Assembly: GCA_001770655.1 (NCBI GenBank)
Contig: MERQ01000014.1
Location: 1-64,000 of the forward strand
Origin: Betaproteobacteria bacterium RIFCSPLOWO2_12_FULL_68_20
Lineage (GTDB): Bacteria > Pseudomonadota > Gammaproteobacteria > Burkholderiales > SG8-39
Reading direction: 5' to 3'
DNA: 64,000 nucleotides
Shown here: one piece after another, positions 37,617-45,039 of the stretch
How positions within the stretch are numbered: position 1 is the stretch's first letter
How the letters are laid out: every line of letters begins with the position of its first letter
Program-made: the position numbers and the translations under genes
The notes under the pieces: generated by a model
What the model saw: only the letters and a program-made list of their open reading frames with translations
Databases searched by the model: none
What the model was told of the DNA's origin: nothing

Positions 37617-38254
37617 CGCCGGAGCGGCGCGCCTCCCACCAGCTCGATCCTGCGCCGGATGCGCGCCGCCGCCGCGGCGTCGCCCGCCGCCTCGGCGCGC
37701 TTTTCCTGCACGCCTAGCCAGGCGAGGAGCGGCCGGCGCCAGCCGTTCGCCGCGGCGGCCTCGGTCGCGGCGCCGATGCCCGCGGGGCCGACGCGCCCGA
37801 GACGAAACAGCACGCCGGCGGCGACCAGCCGCGCGAGCGGGTCCTCGATCGCCGGGATCGCGCCGTCGCCTCTCGCCATCACCGCGCGGTGCGGCGCCGG
37901 GAGCAGCGCCGCGTCCAGCCCCTGCCAGTTTCCCGCGAGGTAGGCGGCGTACGCGCGCTCGGGCGCGCCGGCGTCGGGCGCGAGCGCCTGGAACCCGGGG
38001 CAGTCGTCGAGCTCCAGGCTCGCCGCGCGCAGCGCGCAGCGCAGCAGCTCCGCGCGGGCGACCAGCTCCGCGCTGCCGGTGCTCGCGAGCTCGGCGCGCG
38101 CGCGCGCGAACTCGAGCTCGGCGAGCCGCGCGTTGCCGCGCAGGTATGCGCCCTCGAACGCGCTCAAAGCGCCATGCGATTGCAACCGCCATTCGGCGGG
38201 CGGCGGCCCGCCCGCGCAGGCGGCGAGCAGCAGCACGGCCGCGAGCGCTCTCAC
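37613..38254 (-). CDS. Lipoprotein encoded with an MlaD-type transporter
   Basis: A 213-residue predicted lipoprotein: the GTG start gives a signal ending in LLLAACAGG, a lipobox with the acylated cysteine near residue 14. The rest is Ala/Leu/Arg-rich and helical (ARLAELEFARARAELA), possibly TPR-like. No family recognised with confidence. The start overlaps the stop of the MCE-domain gene (GTGA), so it is the last gene of the MlaE-MlaD-lipoprotein unit and probably the outer-membrane or periplasmic partner. Confidence 0.7.
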   Translation of the reverse strand: MRALAAVLLLAACAGGPPPAEWRLQSHGALSAFEGAYLRGNARLAELEFARARAELASTGSAELVARAELLRCALRAASLELDDCPGFQALAPDAGAPERAYAAYLAGNWQGLDAALLPAPHRAVMARGDGAIPAIEDPLARLVAAGVLFRLGRVGPAGIGAATEAAAANGWRRPLLAWLGVQEKRAEAAGDAAAAARIRRRIELVGGAPLRR

Positions 38255-39231
38255 GGCAGCTTGATCTCCGTGTCGCGCGCGAACGGCCAGCGCCGGTTGA
38301 TCTCGTCGATCAGCGCCGAGGCCCTGCGCAGGCTCGACTCGACCTCCGCGCGCAGCGCCGCGAGGTCCTCGGTCGCGGCGCGCGTGTTGGAGGCGATCTT
38401 CTGCGCGTCGGCGAGCACCGCGTCGGCCTTCTTCAGGCTCGCGCGCGCCTCGCCGAGCGCGGCGTTCAGCTGCGCGAGCGAGCGCCTGGTCTCCTCCACG
38501 ACGCCGCCCTTGCCGAGCAGCTGCGCTTCGCCGCGCTCCAGCGTCTGCTCGAGCCGCGCCGTGAGGTCCTGCATCGAGGCGAGCAGCGCGTTCGAGCGCT
38601 CGATCGCGTCGATCACCTTCTTCGCGTTCTCTTCGCTGCCGAGCACGCCGGCGAGCGCCCCGTAGCGGCCGGTCATGCGCGCGGCGACCTTGCGCAGCTC
38701 GGCGAGCGCCTCGTTCAGGCTCGAGTCGGCCGCCGACATGCGCTCCAGGTTCGCCAGCACCTGCCGCGCGTTGGCGAGGAGCAGCGGCAGCTCGTCGGTC
38801 GCGTCGCCGCGCAGCAGCGGACGCGTCGCGCCGTCGGCGAGCGGCTTGCTCTCCAGGTCGCCGGTGAAGGCGCGCAGCCGCGCCGGCCCGACCAGGCCGC
38901 GCTCCAGAGTGAACACGCTGATGTCGCGCAGCCAGCGCGCATCCGAGCGCGGCACCTCGATCTCGATGCGCGCCTTGCCGTTGGGCGCGAGCTCGATCCT
39001 GCGCACCCGCCCGATCGGGAAGCCGGAGAACGTGAGGTCGGCGCCGACGCTCACCCCCTCGGAGTTGTCGGCGACCAGGTAGAGCGTCTGCGTCGGCTCG
39101 AACACGCCCCGCGCGTACAGCACGTAGCCCGCGAAGCCGATCACCAGCGCCGCGGTGAGCGCGACCAGCAGCCACGCCTTCAGCTCGACGTGGCTGACCT
39201 GCCGCGGTGGGCCGGGCTCGCCGTTCGCCAT
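38251..39231 (-). CDS. MCE-domain substrate-binding protein (MlaD family)
   Basis: A 326-residue protein with one N-terminal TM helix (ELKAWLLVALTAALVIGFAGYV trimmed: LLVALTAALVIGFAGYVL, about 20-40). The MCE domain follows (TLYLVADNSEGVSVGADLTF; GFPIGRVRRIELAPNGKARI). A long predicted coiled coil covers about 185-320. MCE proteins carry lipids or hydrophobic molecules between membranes. It lies 4 bp after the MlaE-like permease and overlaps the lipoprotein gene. The ATPase of the complex is not in this cluster. Confidence 0.87.
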   Translation of the reverse strand: MANGEPGPPRQVSHVELKAWLLVALTAALVIGFAGYVLYARGVFEPTQTLYLVADNSEGVSVGADLTFSGFPIGRVRRIELAPNGKARIEIEVPRSDARWLRDISVFTLERGLVGPARLRAFTGDLESKPLADGATRPLLRGDATDELPLLLANARQVLANLERMSAADSSLNEALAELRKVAARMTGRYGALAGVLGSEENAKKVIDAIERSNALLASMQDLTARLEQTLERGEAQLLGKGGVVEETRRSLAQLNAALGEARASLKKADAVLADAQKIASNTRAATEDLAALRAEVESSLRRASALIDEINRRWPFARDTEIKLP

Positions 39232-39235
39232 GCGG

Positions 39236-40036
39236 CTAGGCGTAGGTCACCGCGAGGAAGGCGCCCTCGATCAGCGCCAGCGCGAGCACGAGGCGCACCA
39301 TGCCGCGCAGCACCGCGACCGGCGCGAGGCGCAGGTCGCGCGGCGTGGCGAGCGCCGCGCCGATCGGGATCACCGCCACCGCGGCGCCGAAGAGAAACGT
39401 CTTCAGCGCGAGGCCGACCAGCTCCACCGGCCCGAACACCCGGCCGGCGAGGCGCGTGAACTCGGCGAGGCCCCAGGGCAAAAGCCCATAGAGCTGCACG
39501 TAGGCGAGCGCGAGCGCCGCTGCGCCGCTCGCCGCGGTGAGCAGCGCCACCGCGACCACACTGCCCGCCACGCGCGGCGCGAGCTCGCGGCGCAGCGGAT
39601 CGATTCCCGCGCGCTCCAGCGCCTCCAGCTCGCCGCGGATGTGGAACAGCGCCACCTCGGTGTTGATCGCCGCGCCCGAGCGCAGCGCGACGAACAGCGC
39701 CGCGCCGAGCGGCAGCAACTCGAGCGGCAACGCGCGCAGCACCAGCTCGAGCGCGTACTGCGCCACGCCGTAGGCGCGCGAGGTCTCGACCACGATGCCG
39801 ATCAGCACCCAGGACAGCAGCACCGCCACCGCCATGAAGCCGGCGAGCACCTGCCAGGCCGAGAAGTAGATCTGGCGCGCGGCGACCGCGCGCGTCTCGC
39901 GGTCGTAGGCCGAGGGCGAGAGCGCGATGACCAGCGCCACCGCGCCGAAGCGCAGCGTGCGCCACCAGCCGGCCGCCTCGCCGAGGAGCGCGCCGCTCAG
40001 CTCGCCGAGCCCGCGCATGGAAGGCGAGGCACGCAT
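39236..40036 (-). CDS. MlaE-type ABC permease
   Basis: A 266-residue inner-membrane permease (an ATG at 40018 is an alternative start). Hydrophobic segments include QVLAGFMAVAVLLSWVLIGI and GSVVAVALLTAASGAAALAL. The conserved MlaE core is visible as LLPLGAALFVALRSGAAINT and IRGELEALERAGIDPLRREL. First gene of the minus-strand MlaE-MlaD-lipoprotein unit. The neighbouring gene on its upstream side is on the opposite strand, so no MlaF-type ATPase is linked. Confidence 0.87.
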   Translation of the reverse strand: MRASPSMRGLGELSGALLGEAAGWWRTLRFGAVALVIALSPSAYDRETRAVAARQIYFSAWQVLAGFMAVAVLLSWVLIGIVVETSRAYGVAQYALELVLRALPLELLPLGAALFVALRSGAAINTEVALFHIRGELEALERAGIDPLRRELAPRVAGSVVAVALLTAASGAAALALAYVQLYGLLPWGLAEFTRLAGRVFGPVELVGLALKTFLFGAAVAVIPIGAALATPRDLRLAPVAVLRGMVRLVLALALIEGAFLAVTYA

Positions 40037-40096
40037 GCGTCCGATGATAGCGCGGGGGGGTGCCGTTCCGCGCGGAGAAAAATCATAGAATCGCGC

Positions 40097-40405
40097 ATGC
40101 CGCGCGGCGGCTCCGACCCCTACCGCGAGCAGGCGCTCAAGCTCCTGCCCTGGATCTGCACGCGCTGCGCGCGGGAATTTCCGGCCTCGCGACTGCGCGA
40201 GCTGACCGTGCACCACAAGGACGGCAACCACGACAACAATCCGCCCGACGGCTCGAACTGGGAGCTGCTGTGCATCTACTGCCACGAGAACGAGCACGCG
40301 CGAGCCGAGGACGCGAAGGCGGGAGGCGGCGCGGAGCCGCAAACCCCGGCCGCGACCCACCGGCCGCTCGCCGGGCTGGGCGAGCTGCTGAAGAAGAAGC
40401 GCTGA
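40097..40405 (+). CDS. yajD: YajD-like HNH nuclease
   Basis: A 102-residue protein with the compact HNH fold of YajD: CTRCAREFPASRLRELTVHH, then NHDNNPPDGSNWELLCIYCH. It has the two CxxC-type zinc pairs (CTRC, CIYC) and the catalytic histidine in VHHKDGN. YajD proteins are conserved small HNH nucleases of unsettled role. The gene is followed one base later by a GIY-YIG-like gene, so two small nuclease-like proteins may be co-expressed. Confidence 0.83.
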   Translation: MPRGGSDPYREQALKLLPWICTRCAREFPASRLRELTVHHKDGNHDNNPPDGSNWELLCIYCHENEHARAEDAKAGGGAEPQTPAATHRPLAGLGELLKKKR

Positions 40406-40406
40406 C

Positions 40407-40754
40407 GTGGCCCGCAAGCGCCGCAAGCCGCGCGCGAAACACCACCACAGCGTCTACGTGATCGAGCTCGATGCCTCGATCCTCAACCTCGCGCGCTTCC
40501 GCAAGGCGAACCCGGACCGGGACATCCTCAAGCCCTGCGTCTACGTCGGCATGACCGGGCTCGCGCCCGAGGAAAGGTTCGCCAGGCACAAGGCCGGCAT
40601 CCGCGCCAACCGCTACGTGCAGCGCTACGGCCTGCGCCTGCTGCCCGGGCTGTACGCCTACGCCAACCCGATGCCCTACGAGGCGGCGCGCGAGATGGAA
40701 GTCGAGCTGGCGATCGCGCTGCGCGAGCAGGGCTACGCGGTCTGGCAGGCGTGA
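40407..40754 (+). CDS. GIY-YIG-like small protein
   Basis: A 115-residue protein from a GTG start, with basic N-terminus MARKRRKPRAKHHH. The blocks SVYVIELDASILN and KPCVYVGMTGLAPEERFARH resemble the GIY-YIG nuclease core (tyrosine-containing strands plus an arginine-bearing helix). The C-terminal 47 residues are duplicated, 41 identical, in a remnant at 45066-45209. It overlaps the convergent RNase D-like gene by 22 bp. The nuclease call is an inference from pattern. Confidence 0.65.
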   Translation: MARKRRKPRAKHHHSVYVIELDASILNLARFRKANPDRDILKPCVYVGMTGLAPEERFARHKAGIRANRYVQRYGLRLLPGLYAYANPMPYEAAREMEVELAIALREQGYAVWQA

Positions 40755-41368
40755 GCGTCGGGCGCGGGCGACGATTCGTCCACCAGCCCCAGGCGCCGGA
40801 ATTCCAGGTACAGCTCGCGGCACGCCCACGCGTCGGTGGCGGCGTAGGCGATCTGCTGCGGCGACAGGCGCCGCGCGGCCCAGTTCGAGGTCTTGGTGCC
40901 CTTCGGGATCCGGAAGCCGAGAAAAAGGCCGGCGAGGTTGCGCAGGCCCGTCTGCCGCACCCCGCGGCGCTTCGCCGCCGCGCCGAGGTCGACCACGGAC
41001 GCCGGCTGCGACGCGAACAGCCGCCTCAGCTCGCGCAGATCGTGCGCCAGCCCGACGCCCGCCTTGACGATGCGCTGCGAGGAGAGGATCTCCGCGATCG
41101 CGCCGCCGAAGTCCTGGTGCTGCAGCCGGAACAGATACACCGCGCGCGCCGTGGCGAGCTGCGCGAGGGCGGGCAGGTGGCTCTCGCCCTTCCTGAACGC
41201 GGGCCGCGTCTCGGTATCGAAGCCGAGCGCGCTCTCGCCGCGGATGTCGGCCATCGCGCGCTCGAGGTCTTCGGGCGACTCGACCAGGAGCACCTCGCCC
41301 TCGTAGCGGCGGATCGGCAGCTCGTTCACCTGCGCCCGGGAGATCTCGCGCTGCAGCGCCTCGGCCAT
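40733..41368 (-). CDS. 3'-5' exonuclease, DEDDy type (RNase D-like)
   Basis: A 211-residue stand-alone DEDDy exonuclease domain: GFDTETRPAF (first D and E), GVGLAHDLRELRRLF (D), and YAATDAWACRELYLEF (Y and D), all motifs intact. It lacks the HRDC domains of full RNase D. It probably trims RNA 3' ends or degrades structured RNA. A candidate structured RNA gene begins about 80 bp beyond its start codon on the opposite strand. That proximity is noted only as context. Confidence 0.88.
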   Translation of the reverse strand: MAEALQREISRAQVNELPIRRYEGEVLLVESPEDLERAMADIRGESALGFDTETRPAFRKGESHLPALAQLATARAVYLFRLQHQDFGGAIAEILSSQRIVKAGVGLAHDLRELRRLFASQPASVVDLGAAAKRRGVRQTGLRNLAGLFLGFRIPKGTKTSNWAARRLSPQQIAYAATDAWACRELYLEFRRLGLVDESSPAPDAHACQTA

Positions 41369-41419
41369 GGCCTATTATCGCGGCAGTCTGACCTGGATCA
41401 AGCGAGCGCCGATCTCCGG

Positions 41420-41447
41420 TTGACTGCGGCGCTGGCAGGAGTAGATT
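41420..41447 (+). promoter_or_regulatory. Sigma-70-type promoter of the candidate structured RNA
   Basis: TTGACT (41420-41425), a 16-bp spacer, and TAGATT (41442-41447): 5/6 and 4/6 matches to the -35 and -10 consensus. Transcription would start near 41453, just at the first stem of the candidate RNA. No start codon or ribosome-binding site follows in a useful frame. Confidence 0.6.
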
Positions 41448-41451
41448 GAAT

Positions 41452-41633
41452 GCGAGCCTGCAAGGGCCGCCGCAGTGACGGCAGCAGAAACGGAATTCCC
41501 GGCGACCTGTCGGGATACCCGACCTGAAACGGGCTCGCCGCGGCTACCGCCGCGGATGCAAGAGGCGCCCAACTAGGCGCAGCCCGGTGTAAACCGGGCC
41601 CTAGGCCCCGCTCCCATGCGGGGCCTTTCATTT
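41452..41633 (+). ncRNA. Candidate structured small RNA, about 180 nt, family not recognised
   Basis: No coding gene fits this interval, yet it is densely paired. GCGAGCC (41452-41458) pairs with GGCTCGC (41532-41538), closing a branched domain that holds TCGGG-ATA-CCCGA (41510-41522). Beyond it are CCGCGG/CCGCGG (41538-41555), GCGCC/GGCGC (41565-41580), GCCCGGT-GTAA-ACCGGGC (41582-41599) and a terminator hairpin. A good promoter stands immediately upstream. It does not show the signatures of 6S RNA, SRP RNA, RNase P, tmRNA or the common riboswitches that I can recall. Confidence 0.6.
41604..41633 (+). terminator. Rho-independent terminator of the candidate RNA
   Basis: Perfect 8-bp stem GGCCCCGC / GCGGGGCC with a six-base loop, followed on the plus strand by TTTCATTT. 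The minus strand lacks a T tract after the hairpin, so the terminator belongs to plus-strand transcription, not to the convergent fic gene. Confidence 0.75.
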
Positions 41634-42830
41634 CGCCGTGTCGGCCTCGGCTTCCGGCCACAGGCTCGGGAACAGGAACCGCAGCGATGCGAGCGGCACC
41701 GCGAACGCGACCGGCGCGCGCGAGGTCGGCGACTCCAGCACGCCGAAGTCGAGCAGGCTCGCGAGCACGCGGCGGCCGCTGCGCACGCCGAGCCCGGTCA
41801 TGGCGATGAAGCGCGCGCGCTCGAGCGGGCCCGCGATAGCGGCGTAGTGCAGCGGCTCGAGCGCTTCGGGCTTGACCAGGGATTTCTCGCTGCCGATGCG
41901 CCACGGCGCCTGCTGCAGCGCGAGGAGCAGCGTCGCGAGACGTTCCTTGAACGGCGCCAGGTCGAGCCGCTCGCGCATGAAGCGCGCCTGGTCGAGGCAG
42001 GTCTCCAGGAAATAGCGCGCGAACGCCACCAGCTCCTCCTCCGACAGCGGCCCGCGCCCGTCGGCGTCGTGGCGCCGCGGCAGATCGGCGTTGTTCAGCC
42101 TGGCGTAGTAAGCCTCGCGTGAGCGCGCGAGCCCGCGCATCGGCGACCACAGCCCCTGCGTGAGCCCGAGCGCGTGCAGCACCAGGTGCGATTGCAGCCG
42201 CGCGGTGCGGCCGTTGCCGTCGATGAACGGGTGGATCCAGGCGAGCCGGTGGTGCGAGCAGGCCGCGCCGATCGCGAGCGCCTCGGCGCCCGAGAGCGTG
42301 CGGTAGCGCTCGGCCCACCCCTGCACCAGCCCCTCGACCTCTTTCCAGGGCGGGGCGACGTGCCGTCCCGCGGTCAGGTCCTTCCTGCGGTATTCGCCGG
42401 GGACGATGGGCGCGCCCTCGCCCGTCACCCGGTCGGCGCCGGGCAGCTCGCTGTACAGAAGCCGATGGATTTCGCGCACCAGCACGCCCGAGAAGAGGTC
42501 CTGGGGCGTCCTCCAGTCGAGCTTCTGCTCGAGCTCCTCTTCCACTTTCATGTGCGCGAGGGCGAGGCGCTGCCTCGCGGCGATCGCCGCGTCGGCGTCG
42601 AACTTCCGGCGTAGCGCGCGCTCGATGTCGGCCGGCCGCGTGTGCTGGCCCTCGATCTGGTTCGTGTAGTACGAATTCATCGCGCGCAACCGCGCGCGCA
42701 GCGCGCGCGCGAGCGGCGCGCCGGGGGCGAGCCGATGGCATTCCGCGATCAGCTGCGCGGCCAGCTCGCGCAGAGGAGCGAGCACACGCTCCTCCGGGTA
42801 GAGCGGTTGATAGGCACTCAGATCAGCCAC
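41628..42830 (-). CDS. Fic-family AMP-transferase
   Basis: A 400-residue Fic protein. The catalytic motif HPFIDGNGRTAR starts at H200 and matches HPFx(D/E)GNGRxxR fully. An inhibitory-helix motif of the S/TxxxE(G/N) type is visible near the N-terminus as T56-N-Q-I-E60-G61, so this is a class II self-inhibited Fic. A winged-helix-like C-terminus (about 290-380) follows. It starts at a GTG. The sequence just upstream carries three TGGACA repeats at 12-bp spacing, probable operator sites. Target protein unknown. Confidence 0.9.
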   Translation of the reverse strand: MADLSAYQPLYPEERVLAPLRELAAQLIAECHRLAPGAPLARALRARLRAMNSYYTNQIEGQHTRPADIERALRRKFDADAAIAARQRLALAHMKVEEELEQKLDWRTPQDLFSGVLVREIHRLLYSELPGADRVTGEGAPIVPGEYRRKDLTAGRHVAPPWKEVEGLVQGWAERYRTLSGAEALAIGAACSHHRLAWIHPFIDGNGRTARLQSHLVLHALGLTQGLWSPMRGLARSREAYYARLNNADLPRRHDADGRGPLSEEELVAFARYFLETCLDQARFMRERLDLAPFKERLATLLLALQQAPWRIGSEKSLVKPEALEPLHYAAIAGPLERARFIAMTGLGVRSGRRVLASLLDFGVLESPTSRAPVAFAVPLASLRFLFPSLWPEAEADTAK

Positions 42831-42834
42831 GGCC

Positions 42835-42930
42835 TGGACACTTTAATGGACATAAACTTGGACAGTTTATATCAATACAACTTGTTGATGTAAAACCCTA
42901 AGTACGTATAAATGTAACAAACAATGGACA
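42835..42930. promoter_or_regulatory. TGGACA direct repeats upstream of fic
   Basis: TGGACA occurs at 42835, 42847 and 42859, exactly 12 bp apart, each followed by a T/A-rich pentamer such as CTTTA or GTTTA, and again at 42925. The segment 42835-42945 is much more AT-rich than its surroundings. The first repeat lies 5 bp upstream of the fic GTG, so a protein bound there would block translation initiation or transcription. Operator function is inferred. Confidence 0.6.
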
Positions 42931-42966
42931 GTTTTACCCAAGGCTGAAGACGGCCGCGCCAATCGG

Positions 42967-43530
42967 ATGAAGCTCCGCCTCCACGAAAACTCCCTCTTCG
43001 CCATCCTGCTGCGCGCGCACTGGGGGGTCAGCCTCCTGGCCGCGCTCGGGGCGTTCGGGGTGGTGAGGCTTTTCATGCACGAGGGCTACGCGCTGTTCGC
43101 CGCGAGCCCGTTCATCGCGATCGCGGCGATCGCCGCCTGGAAGCGGCTGCGGGTGCCCGGCGGCGCGCGGCTCGAGGCCGGGCTCGCGAAGCTGCGCGGC
43201 ATGCCGTGGGAGGAGGTCGCGGCGCTGCTCGAGGAGGGCTTCCGGCGCGAGGGCTACGCGGTGAAGCGCCTCGCCGGCGCGCCGGCGGACTTCGAGCTGG
43301 AAAAGGCGGGGCGCGTGTCGCTCGCCGCGGCGAAGCGCTGGAAGGCTTCGCGCACCGGGGTCGAGCCGCTGAAGGAGCTGCACGCGGCCGCGGCCGCGCG
43401 CGAGGCGCGCGAGTGCGTCTATGTCTTCGCCGGGGAGTTGACGCAGAACGCCCGCGCGTACGCGGCGCAGAACGGCGTGAGGCTCGTGGAGGGGGCGGAG
43501 CTGGTGAAGCTCGCCGCGCCCGCGCGCTAG
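42967..43530 (+). CDS. Membrane-anchored restriction-endonuclease-like (Mrr-type fold) protein
   Basis: A 187-residue protein with two N-terminal TM helices (GVSLLAALGAFGVVRLF; LFAASPFIAIAAIAAW). A soluble domain follows, reading EVAALLEEGFRREGYAVKRL, then ADFELEKAGRVSLAAAKRWK. The pattern (helix with GY, strand with D, then a KRW strand) resembles the Mrr-like PD-(D/E)XK domain, but the usual Q-x-K is A-x-K here, so activity is doubtful. Similar membrane-tethered Mrr-fold proteins are common and uncharacterised. Confidence 0.65.
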   Translation: MKLRLHENSLFAILLRAHWGVSLLAALGAFGVVRLFMHEGYALFAASPFIAIAAIAAWKRLRVPGGARLEAGLAKLRGMPWEEVAALLEEGFRREGYAVKRLAGAPADFELEKAGRVSLAAAKRWKASRTGVEPLKELHAAAAAREARECVYVFAGELTQNARAYAAQNGVRLVEGAELVKLAAPAR

Positions 43531-43553
43531 CGGCCGCGAGCCGCTTCCAGTCC

Positions 43554-43847
43554 TTAGCGAACTGCTTTGTGCGCCCGCTTCTTCTTGGCGGGTTTGCGCT
43601 CGACGGCATCGGTCAGATCCTTGGCGGTGTCGTAGCGCGCGCGGGTCTGCCTGGCTTCGAGCATGGCGGCCTGCGTGGTCGCGCTGGGGACATCGCGGAC
43701 CTCGAACGGCAGGCCCCTTGCCGCGACGACCTGCCTGAGGAACAGGCGAATCGCGTCGCTGATGTTCAGGCCGACGCGGCCGAGGACGGCCTGGGCTTCG
43801 TCTTTGAGCTCGGGCTCGATTCGGGAGCGGATTTCGGAGGTCAGCAT
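43554..43847 (-). CDS. RelB/DinJ-family antitoxin, unpaired
   Basis: A 97-residue protein with the RelB/DinJ ribbon-helix-helix ([40 protein letters not shown]) and a basic C-terminal tail ([15 protein letters not shown]). No YafQ/RelE toxin follows on the same strand; the next gene converges. It has its own promoter with an overlapping palindrome. Orphan antitoxin. Confidence 0.83.
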   Translation of the reverse strand: MLTSEIRSRIEPELKDEAQAVLGRVGLNISDAIRLFLRQVVAARGLPFEVRDVPSATTQAAMLEARQTRARYDTAKDLTDAVERKPAKKKRAHKAVR

Positions 43848-43885
43848 GGCGGGCGGGTCTGCAAGCGAGGAAAGAGCATGGCGTC

Positions 43886-43914
43886 AGTGTAGCTACAGAG
43901 ACGCTACAAGTCAA
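43886..43914 (-). promoter_or_regulatory. Promoter and palindromic operator of the DinJ-like gene
   Basis: On the minus strand: TTGACT (43914-43909), 17-bp spacer, TACACT (43891-43886). The 10-bp palindrome TGTAGCTACA (43888-43897) overlaps the -10 box, and a half-site GTAGC recurs in the spacer. This is a typical layout for an antitoxin-repressed promoter. Confidence 0.6.
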
Positions 43915-43971
43915 GCAGCCCGACGGTGGGTCAACCGCCCCGGCCGCCGGCGCGTTAAGCAGCGCAAGCGA

Positions 43972-44000
43972 TTGCCACCTGTATCGCTATGCGTTACACT
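43972..44000 (+). promoter_or_regulatory. Promoter of the HigBA module at 44.0 kb
   Basis: TTGCCA (43972-43977), 17-bp spacer, TACACT (43995-44000). The toxin GTG lies only six bases beyond the -10 box, so the transcript would be leaderless or nearly so. No ribosome-binding site is seen before the GTG, in line with this. Confidence 0.55.
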
Positions 44001-44005
44001 CCGCG

Positions 44006-44284
44006 GTGATTCGAAGCTTCCGCCACAAGGGGCTGGAGCGCTTCTTTCTGCAAGGCAGCAAGGCCGGCATCCAGGCGGCGCACGCCTCGAGGCTTCGCTT
44101 GCAGCTCGGCCGGCTCGATGCCGCGAGCAGGCCCGCGGACATGAACCTCCCGGGCTGGCGGCTGCACCCGCTGAAGGGCTCGCTCAAGGGCTTGTGGGCA
44201 GTCTCGGTCAGCGGAAACTGGCGGATCGTCTTTGCCTTTCAAGGCGAGGACGCGGTACTGGTGGACTACGTGGACTATCACTGA
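44006..44284 (+). CDS. higB: HigB-type toxin (RelE superfamily mRNA interferase)
   Basis: A 92-residue protein of the plasmid-maintenance killer family: [40 protein letters not shown], and the C-terminal [21 protein letters not shown] (split as WRIVFAF and VLVDYVDYH). Expected to cleave mRNA on the ribosome. GTG start. The HigA antitoxin gene follows after 11 bp, the reversed toxin-first order typical of higBA. Confidence 0.9.
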   Translation: MIRSFRHKGLERFFLQGSKAGIQAAHASRLRLQLGRLDAASRPADMNLPGWRLHPLKGSLKGLWAVSVSGNWRIVFAFQGEDAVLVDYVDYH

Positions 44285-44295
44285 GAGATCGGCCG

Positions 44296-44580
44296 ATGGG
44301 CAGCATGCACAACCCCCCGCACCCCGGCGAAGTCCTGCGCGACACGGTTCTCGCCGAGCTCAGCGTCACCGAATTCGCCCGCAGGCTGGGTGTCTCGCGA
44401 GTCGCGCTGTCGCGGGTGGTCAACGGCCGCGCTGCCGTCAGCGCCGAAATGGCGATCCGGCTCGCTGCCGCGCTGGGCGGATCGGCCGAATCGTGGCTGC
44501 GCATGCAGGCGGCTCACGATCTCTGGCGGGCCTCGAAGCGGCGGCGCCCGAAAATCGCTCCGCTCAAGCTCGCTGCCTAG
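44296..44580 (+). CDS. higA: HigA-type antitoxin (XRE family)
   Basis: A 94-residue antitoxin with the family signature [17 protein letters not shown] at the N-terminus and a central HTH ([20 protein letters not shown]). ATG at 44296 (a second ATG at 44305 is also possible). Forms the neutralising and autorepressing partner of the upstream HigB. Confidence 0.9.
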   Translation: MGSMHNPPHPGEVLRDTVLAELSVTEFARRLGVSRVALSRVVNGRAAVSAEMAIRLAAALGGSAESWLRMQAAHDLWRASKRRRPKIAPLKLAA

Positions 44581-44644
44581 GCAGAGCCCGCAGGTATCGG
44601 CTTCAGCGTGCGCCGCCTCGGGCCGTGGGCCGCAGGCTGCGCGG

Positions 44645-44710
44645 CTCCAGCCCCGGCATCACCATCAGGCTCACCTTGTTGCCGGTGAAGCGCTCGATCT
44701 GGCGCACGAG
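44645..44710 (-). pseudogene. 66-bp copy of the rhlE 3' coding end
   Basis: These 66 bases are identical to 46093-46158, inside the 3' end of the rhlE-type helicase gene, in the same orientation. Both flanks diverge at once. The copy encodes the segment running VRQIERFTGNKVSLMVMPGL and has no start or domain context, so it is a dead fragment left by duplication or recombination. Confidence 0.9.
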
Positions 44711-44773
44711 ATGCCGCTCAGCGGGCTATGCTAGGCTGTGCGCTTAGGCGTCTATCCACACAGGTGCTTGTCC

Positions 44774-45031
44774 ATGTCCGAGGCCATCCGCTGGACCATC
44801 AAGGTTTCGAAGGAAACCGACCTGTCGCTGCGCACCTTGCTCGGTGCGCAGGGCATGAAAAAGGGCGATCTCTCCAAGTTCGTCGAGGATGCCGTGCGCT
44901 GGCGCATGTTCGACCGCCGGGTGCAGTCGCTCAAGGATCGCAACCAGGACGTTTCCGCCAGGGACCTCGAGGCCGAGATCGACAAGGCCGTGCGCGCGGT
45001 CCGCAAGGAAGGCCGGCGCCGCGCGCGATGA
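44774..45031 (+). CDS. Ribbon-helix-helix antitoxin (partner toxin truncated)
   Basis: An 85-residue protein: IRWTIKVSKETDLSLRTLLG, GDLSKFVEDAVRWRMFDRRV, then a charged tail ending in basic residues (RAVRKEGRRRAR). It fits antitoxins that pair with PIN-domain toxins. Directly downstream a GTG opens a frame reading VRVVLDTNV, the start of a PIN toxin, which is cut off after nine codons. The antitoxin is therefore an orphan whose partner was destroyed. Confidence 0.78.
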   Translation: MSEAIRWTIKVSKETDLSLRTLLGAQGMKKGDLSKFVEDAVRWRMFDRRVQSLKDRNQDVSARDLEAEIDKAVRAVRKEGRRRAR

Positions 45032-45039
45032 CCTGAGGC

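Noticed and set aside
41452..41633. 6S RNA, SRP RNA, tmRNA or RNase P RNA
   Set aside because: Several short local hairpins and a branched domain do not match the single long bulged rod of 6S RNA, and the conserved blocks of SRP, tmRNA and RNase P were not found. Kept as unassigned RNA.
42835..42930. CRISPR array
   Set aside because: The repeats are only 6-11 bp and spaced 12 bp apart; there are no spacers and no cas genes.
42967..43530. Active Mrr-type restriction enzyme belonging to the defence cassette
   Set aside because: It is 5 kb away on ordinary GC-rich sequence, has membrane helices, and the Q-x-K catalytic strand is degenerate.
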